A DNA stretch of 64,000 nucleotides from Carallia brachiata (lineage: Eukaryota > Streptophyta > Magnoliopsida > Malpighiales > Rhizophoraceae), in NCBI GenBank assembly GCA_021464245.1, contig JADCRB010000037.1, positions 7,234,861 to 7,298,860 on the forward strand. The letters are read 5' to 3'. Both the position numbers and the translations under genes were made by a program. The notes under the pieces are model-generated. The model did not search any database and was not told where the DNA came from. It saw only the letters and a program-made list of their open reading frames with translations. Shown one piece after another: positions 60,335 to 64,000 of this stretch (its first letter is position 1; the number at the start of each line of letters is the position of its first letter).

Positions 60335-60459
60335 GAACTAATCAAGAAAATCAAGAGAACCACACCACGGAGGCGGCTGGACAAGAAATAATAGCATGCA
60401 TAATAGATTCCAGTTTTTGACCACAACTTGCGCAATTTAAGTCAACCTGCATACTTTTA

Positions 60460-61399
60460 GGGTGCGTTTGGTACATAAATTAGATAATGCGATATAGGAT
60501 AATATAGGTTAATATAGTATAAGATATACTAGATTACTAGCCTATATTATGTTTGGATATTAACAAATAATATAGAATAATTATCCTATTTAATGTTTCG
60601 ATAATATGAGATAGAATAGTATAGTATATCAAAATTACTTTTTTATCTTTAGAGATAATTGATTTACATTTACTATTAATTTTAATATTTTTATTAAAAA
60701 TAATTAAAATCAAGTAGTGAAATTAATATTTATTTTACATGTTATTATACATTATATTGTTTATAATTTTTCAATTTTGTATAAAAAAATATTTTTTAAA
60801 ATTAAGCATTAATTTTATTTATACAAATAAATTTTAAAATATCAGAAAAAGAAATTATTATTTTTTAATTTTTTGAATAAAAATTCAATAAATTTTAAGA
60901 GATAAATTTTCAAATTTATATGAAAAAAATGAAAGAATGAGCACGAGAGGGAGAGAGAGAGAGAGAGTGAGGAGAGAGAAAGGAAGGGAGGAAAGAGGAG
61001 GGAGGGGAGAGAAAGGGAAGAGAGAGAGATGAGGAGTGAGAGAGAGAGGGAGAAGAGGTAGGAGACAGAAAGGAAAGAGAGAGAAGAGGAGTGAGAGAGA
61101 GAAGCGAAGAGAGAGAAGATGAGAGAGAAATCAATATTTTAAATTTTATCTTAATTTTTTAAAAAATATTTAAAATTTATTTTAATTAAGAGAATATTTT
61201 AGTAAATATATAATTTATAACATTAATTATAGATTAGCTTATAAGAGTTAGAGGGATAGTATTATCCCATATTCATGGGATCGTAAACTCAAACTAGTTT
61301 ATCATATATTTATCTTATTAACCAATCAAATATAGGTTAAAGTAGGATAATAGATCAGTAATCTATCATATCCTATTATATTCCATAAAACAAACACCC
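60460..61399. mobile_element. PIF/Harbinger Tourist-like element, 940 bp, TTA target duplication
   Basis: Left end GGGTGCGTTTGGTACATAAA; the inverted right end reads GGGTGTTTGTTTTATGGAAT. TTA flanks both sides (60457-60459 and 61400-61402). The interior is AT-rich with inverted words (GATAATATAG, CTATATTA) and includes a (GA)n-rich tract at about 60945-61130. It splits the LINE zinc-binding region, whose two halves (NYLPIMDRLVS and VDLNCASCGQKLESIMHAI) join when it is removed. Confidence 0.82.
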
Positions 61400-61402
61400 T
61401 TA

Positions 61403-63729
61403 GAGACTAGCCGATCCATAATGGGGAGATAGTTCTTGCAAGCACGCCAACAAAAATGCCGCACTTTCCTCAATATTTTCAGGGACCAAATGTCTTTCCA
61501 GTAGGCCGAAACTGTTGTATCAGTGAAGGAGGAAGGCCTTACTAGTTGGTTCTTTAGAGCCATGTTTCGTGCTAGGTGATAAGCACTCTTGACTGAGTAG
61601 TGGCCTCCACTTTCAAAGTGCCATATTATTTTACCAGCTGGCCCTTGAAAACTCAAAGGAAGAGCAAGTATCTGTGCAGCCTCAAAAGGTAAAAACCTCG
61701 TTTGAATGAGATCCTCTTTCCACCATTTTGTGTGACAGTCGATCAAGGAAGAGACCTTTGTATTTTCAAGTGGAAATCTCGGTGATAGCTCTTTAAAACC
61801 ATGTTGTTCTGGCAACCATGGATCTTGCCATATGTCCACTTTCTCCCCATTTCCTATAAGTCAGCGAATCCCTTTGCTCAACAACAGTTTAACTTGCAAT
61901 GTACTTTTCCACACATAACTCGGACTAGTCCCCAATTGAGCCTCCAAAAAAGAACATTGAGAGTAATACCGAGCCTTAAAAATTTTTGCCACAAGTGTTT
62001 GCTCATGCTCAATTAGCCTCCATCCCTGTTTGCCAACCATTGCTAAATTAAAGTCAGCAAAATCTCTAAATCCCAATCCACCGGAGGATTTTGAGAATGA
62101 CAATTTATCCTAAGACGCCCAATGGATTTTTCTCCCAGTCTCTGAACTGCCCCACTAGAATCTATTAACCATAAAAGCCAGCTCATGACATAGGGATTTT
62201 GGTAGTAAGAAACAACTCATGATGTAAGTTGGGATTGCTTGAACTACAGCCTTAATAAGGACCTCTTTACCAGCTTTTGAAAGACTCTTTTCCTTCCAGC
62301 CATTAATTTTCTTTCGTACTCTGTCAAAAATCAGGTTGGAGATTTGCCTCTTGGAGTAGCTAACCATCATGGGTAGACCAAGATACTTTTGGGGCTTTCT
62401 TATTACCGTTACTCCCTTACATGTCTTAATGGCAATAATAACATCCTCTGACACCTTATGGCTAAAAAAAAACTCCATTTTATCCAAATTGATTTGTTGC
62501 CCAGAAGCCCTTTTATACTGGAAGAGAAGCGACCTCAAGTGCTGGCATTCTGAGACGGTTGCCTTTGTGAATATCAAGCTGTCATCTGCAAAAAATAAGT
62601 GAGAAACTTTTGGTGCATTTTTGCAAATACTCACTCTATGAATTTATCCTTGCACAGCTGCTGAATTTAGTAAGGAAGAGAGTCCCTCAGCACACAGAAG
62701 AAATAAATAAGGGGATAATGGATCCCCATGTCTAATGCCCCTTGAAGGCTTGAAGCAGTTTCGAGGTTTGGAGTTAACAAGCAAGGAATAAGAGACTGTA
62801 GTTACACATCGCATAACAGACTGCACCCATTCTGCATTGAATCCCATTTTGAGCATCATTTTTTCTAGAAATATCCATTCAACACGATCATAAGCTTTAC
62901 TCATATCAAGCTTCAGAGCCATGCTCCCTTGCTTCCCATAATACTTGTGTCTCATGAAATTGAAAGTTTCATATGCAATGAGGGCATTATCTGTAATAAG
63001 TCTTCCAGGAACAAAGGCACTCTGCTCATCTGAGATTATCTGCGACAGGATTAGCTTCAATCGGTTGGCTATTGCTTTTGTAACAATCTTGAAGAGGACA
63101 TTACAGAGACTAATTGGCCTAAAATCCTTGCATGTTTTTGGCGTTGCTACCTTTGGAATGAGGCACACATATGTATGATTCAACTGGCTCGGGTCCTCTT
63201 GATGATTTAAAATTTTCAGCACCTTTGTAACAACATCTTCACCCACTATATGCCAAAAATTTTGGTAGAATAGAGCTGGCATGCCTCTTCTTTTGTAACA
63301 ATCTTGAGCTTTGGTTGGGTGCATTTGATGCAAGGCTTCATGGACCTCTTCTTTTGTAAAAGCTAGGTTTAGATGGATATTCATTTGATCTGTCACACAA
63401 GCTTGAATGCTATTCAAAACCAGCAGCAAATTACAATCATCTTGGGTTCGAAAAAGCGTCTTGAAGTATGTTGTCAAAGAAGTAGCAATTGCCGAGTCCG
63501 AGAAGTGAATTGTTCCATTAGAATCTTCCAGGCACCTAATATAATTTTTCTTGGCTCTTTGAGAGGCCACAGAGTGAAAATATTTTGTGTTTTGATCACC
63601 CTCTTTGAGCCAATTGGTTCTAGCCTGTTGTGCCCAGATGGCTTCTCCTCTTTTCAATAATTCATCAATCTCCATTTGTACAGATCGAATTGCATTAAGA
63701 TTTGCAATCGTAGAAGGCAACTTTTCCAT
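61403..63729 (-). pseudogene. LINE reverse transcriptase and following region
   Basis: RT ORF 63729-62644: GDQNTKYFHSVASQR linker, LIPKVATPKTCKDFRPISLC, ALKLDMSKAYDRVEW (catalytic Asp), SRGIRHGDPLSPYLF. An in-frame TAA at 62646-62644 interrupts it; the same frame continues with HLFFADDSLIF (FADD at 62592-62581) and KYLGLPMM. Stops also occur at 62157-62155 and 61863-61861. The segment 61839-61403 contains SFQGPAGKIIWHFESGGHYSV and LKILRKVRHFCWRACKNYLP, the usual approach to the zinc-binding domain. Confidence 0.9.
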
Positions 63730-63739
63730 AAATAAGAGC

Positions 63740-64000
63740 CGCTGTTGAAGGGATCAAAGTTTGCTGTTCACATGGCCAAAGGTGTTGCGCTCCCATTCCT
63801 TCAGAGCCTTGCTGCAACTTGAAATAATATCCAGCAAATCACATGCCGGCAATTGAGCTCATGCCATAGTCCAAGCATTCTCCACAATATGTTCACAAGA
63901 GGAGTCCTTCAACCACATGCTCTCAAAGCGAAAAGATCGTTGTTTTGAACTCGTAGAATTGGGAGGTGGTTCCAAACATATCTCCAAACAGTTGTGATCT
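63740..64000 (-). pseudogene. LINE endonuclease-RT linker, partial
   Basis: Minus-strand reading gives RSFRFESMWLKDSSCEHIVE (about 63940-63880) and LKEWERNTFGHVNSKL (about 63808-63760), the region between the endonuclease and RT in plant L1 proteins. Two stops (near 63861 and 63759) are present. The endonuclease catalytic part lies beyond the window. Confidence 0.8.

Larger units (their letters stand above)
59985..64000 (-). mobile_element. L1-type LINE retrotransposon, interrupted, running off the window edge
   Basis: In translation order on the minus strand: C-terminal part of the endonuclease (64000-63740), RT (63729-62155), zinc-binding region (about 61500-60370, split by the element at 60460-61399), and an RNase H domain (60334-59985) cut by the CACTA end. 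No LTRs. The 3' poly-A end is not present because the CACTA element interrupts RNase H. Several in-frame stops indicate inactivity. Confidence 0.92.

Noticed and set aside
60916..61134. Ser/Leu-rich 72-codon open frame
   Set aside because: Translation of a GA/CT-rich low-complexity tract inside the Tourist-like element.
1..64000. CRISPR arrays, tRNA or rRNA genes
   Set aside because: None seen; the repeats present are transposon-derived or tandem satellite-like, and the sequence is plant nuclear DNA.

Overview
This is AT-rich nuclear DNA of a flowering plant, most likely a eudicot. The evidence is spliced plant gene families (an 11S legumin, a FAR1-RELATED SEQUENCE gene, a four-helix DUF1218-type membrane protein) sitting among plant transposon families. 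I cannot name the species. Only one gene reads as apparently intact: the DUF1218-like gene at 47177-52057 (three exons, 246 codons). Nearly everything else is a transposon, an endogenous virus or a decayed gene.

Layout. 1-2749: a dispersed GCGC-rich repeat split by a hAT element (743-2720) that has a perfect 8-bp target duplication and a transposase C-terminal remnant. 4501-14184: a rearranged, inactivated endogenous caulimovirid (probably florendovirus-like) at 5037-13647, flanked by two ~536-bp direct copies of host DNA. It has two same-direction units carrying RT-RNase H, ORF2 and the promoter; between them lies an inverted block with movement protein, coat protein and protease. 16590-20139: a decayed spliced gene ending in a Ulp1-like (C48) protease domain, followed by a ~212-bp tandem array (20913-22020). 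23815-24313: a small unknown gene relic. 26190-28462: a FAR1-RELATED SEQUENCE pseudogene, minus strand. 29944-34553: an 11S legumin pseudogene, minus strand, whose last exon is split by a 2.6-kb insertion; its seed-type promoter is still visible.

35758-46622: a long, very decayed Ty1/copia retrotransposon with recognisable LTRs, primer site and traces of integrase, RT and RNase H. 47177-52057: the DUF1218-like gene, with a gag-only LTR element in antisense in intron 2. 52627-53366: a non-autonomous hAT. 55346-59092: a truncated Ty3/gypsy element, minus strand. 59093-59984: the 3' end of a CACTA transposon. 59985-64000: an L1-type LINE, minus strand, with a Tourist-like element inserted in its zinc-binding region.

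The parts do not form a pathway. The window is a record of nested insertions, and the order of several events can be read: hAT into the GCGC-rich repeat; CACTA and the Tourist-like element into the LINE; a 2.6-kb element into legumin. The most unusual item is the viral locus: one unit is an almost exactly opened 2.9-kb circle lacking MP-CP-PR, and its promoter has a pair of TGAC motifs with the same 12-base spacing as the as-1 element of the CaMV 35S promoter. No tRNA, rRNA or CRISPR array was recognised.
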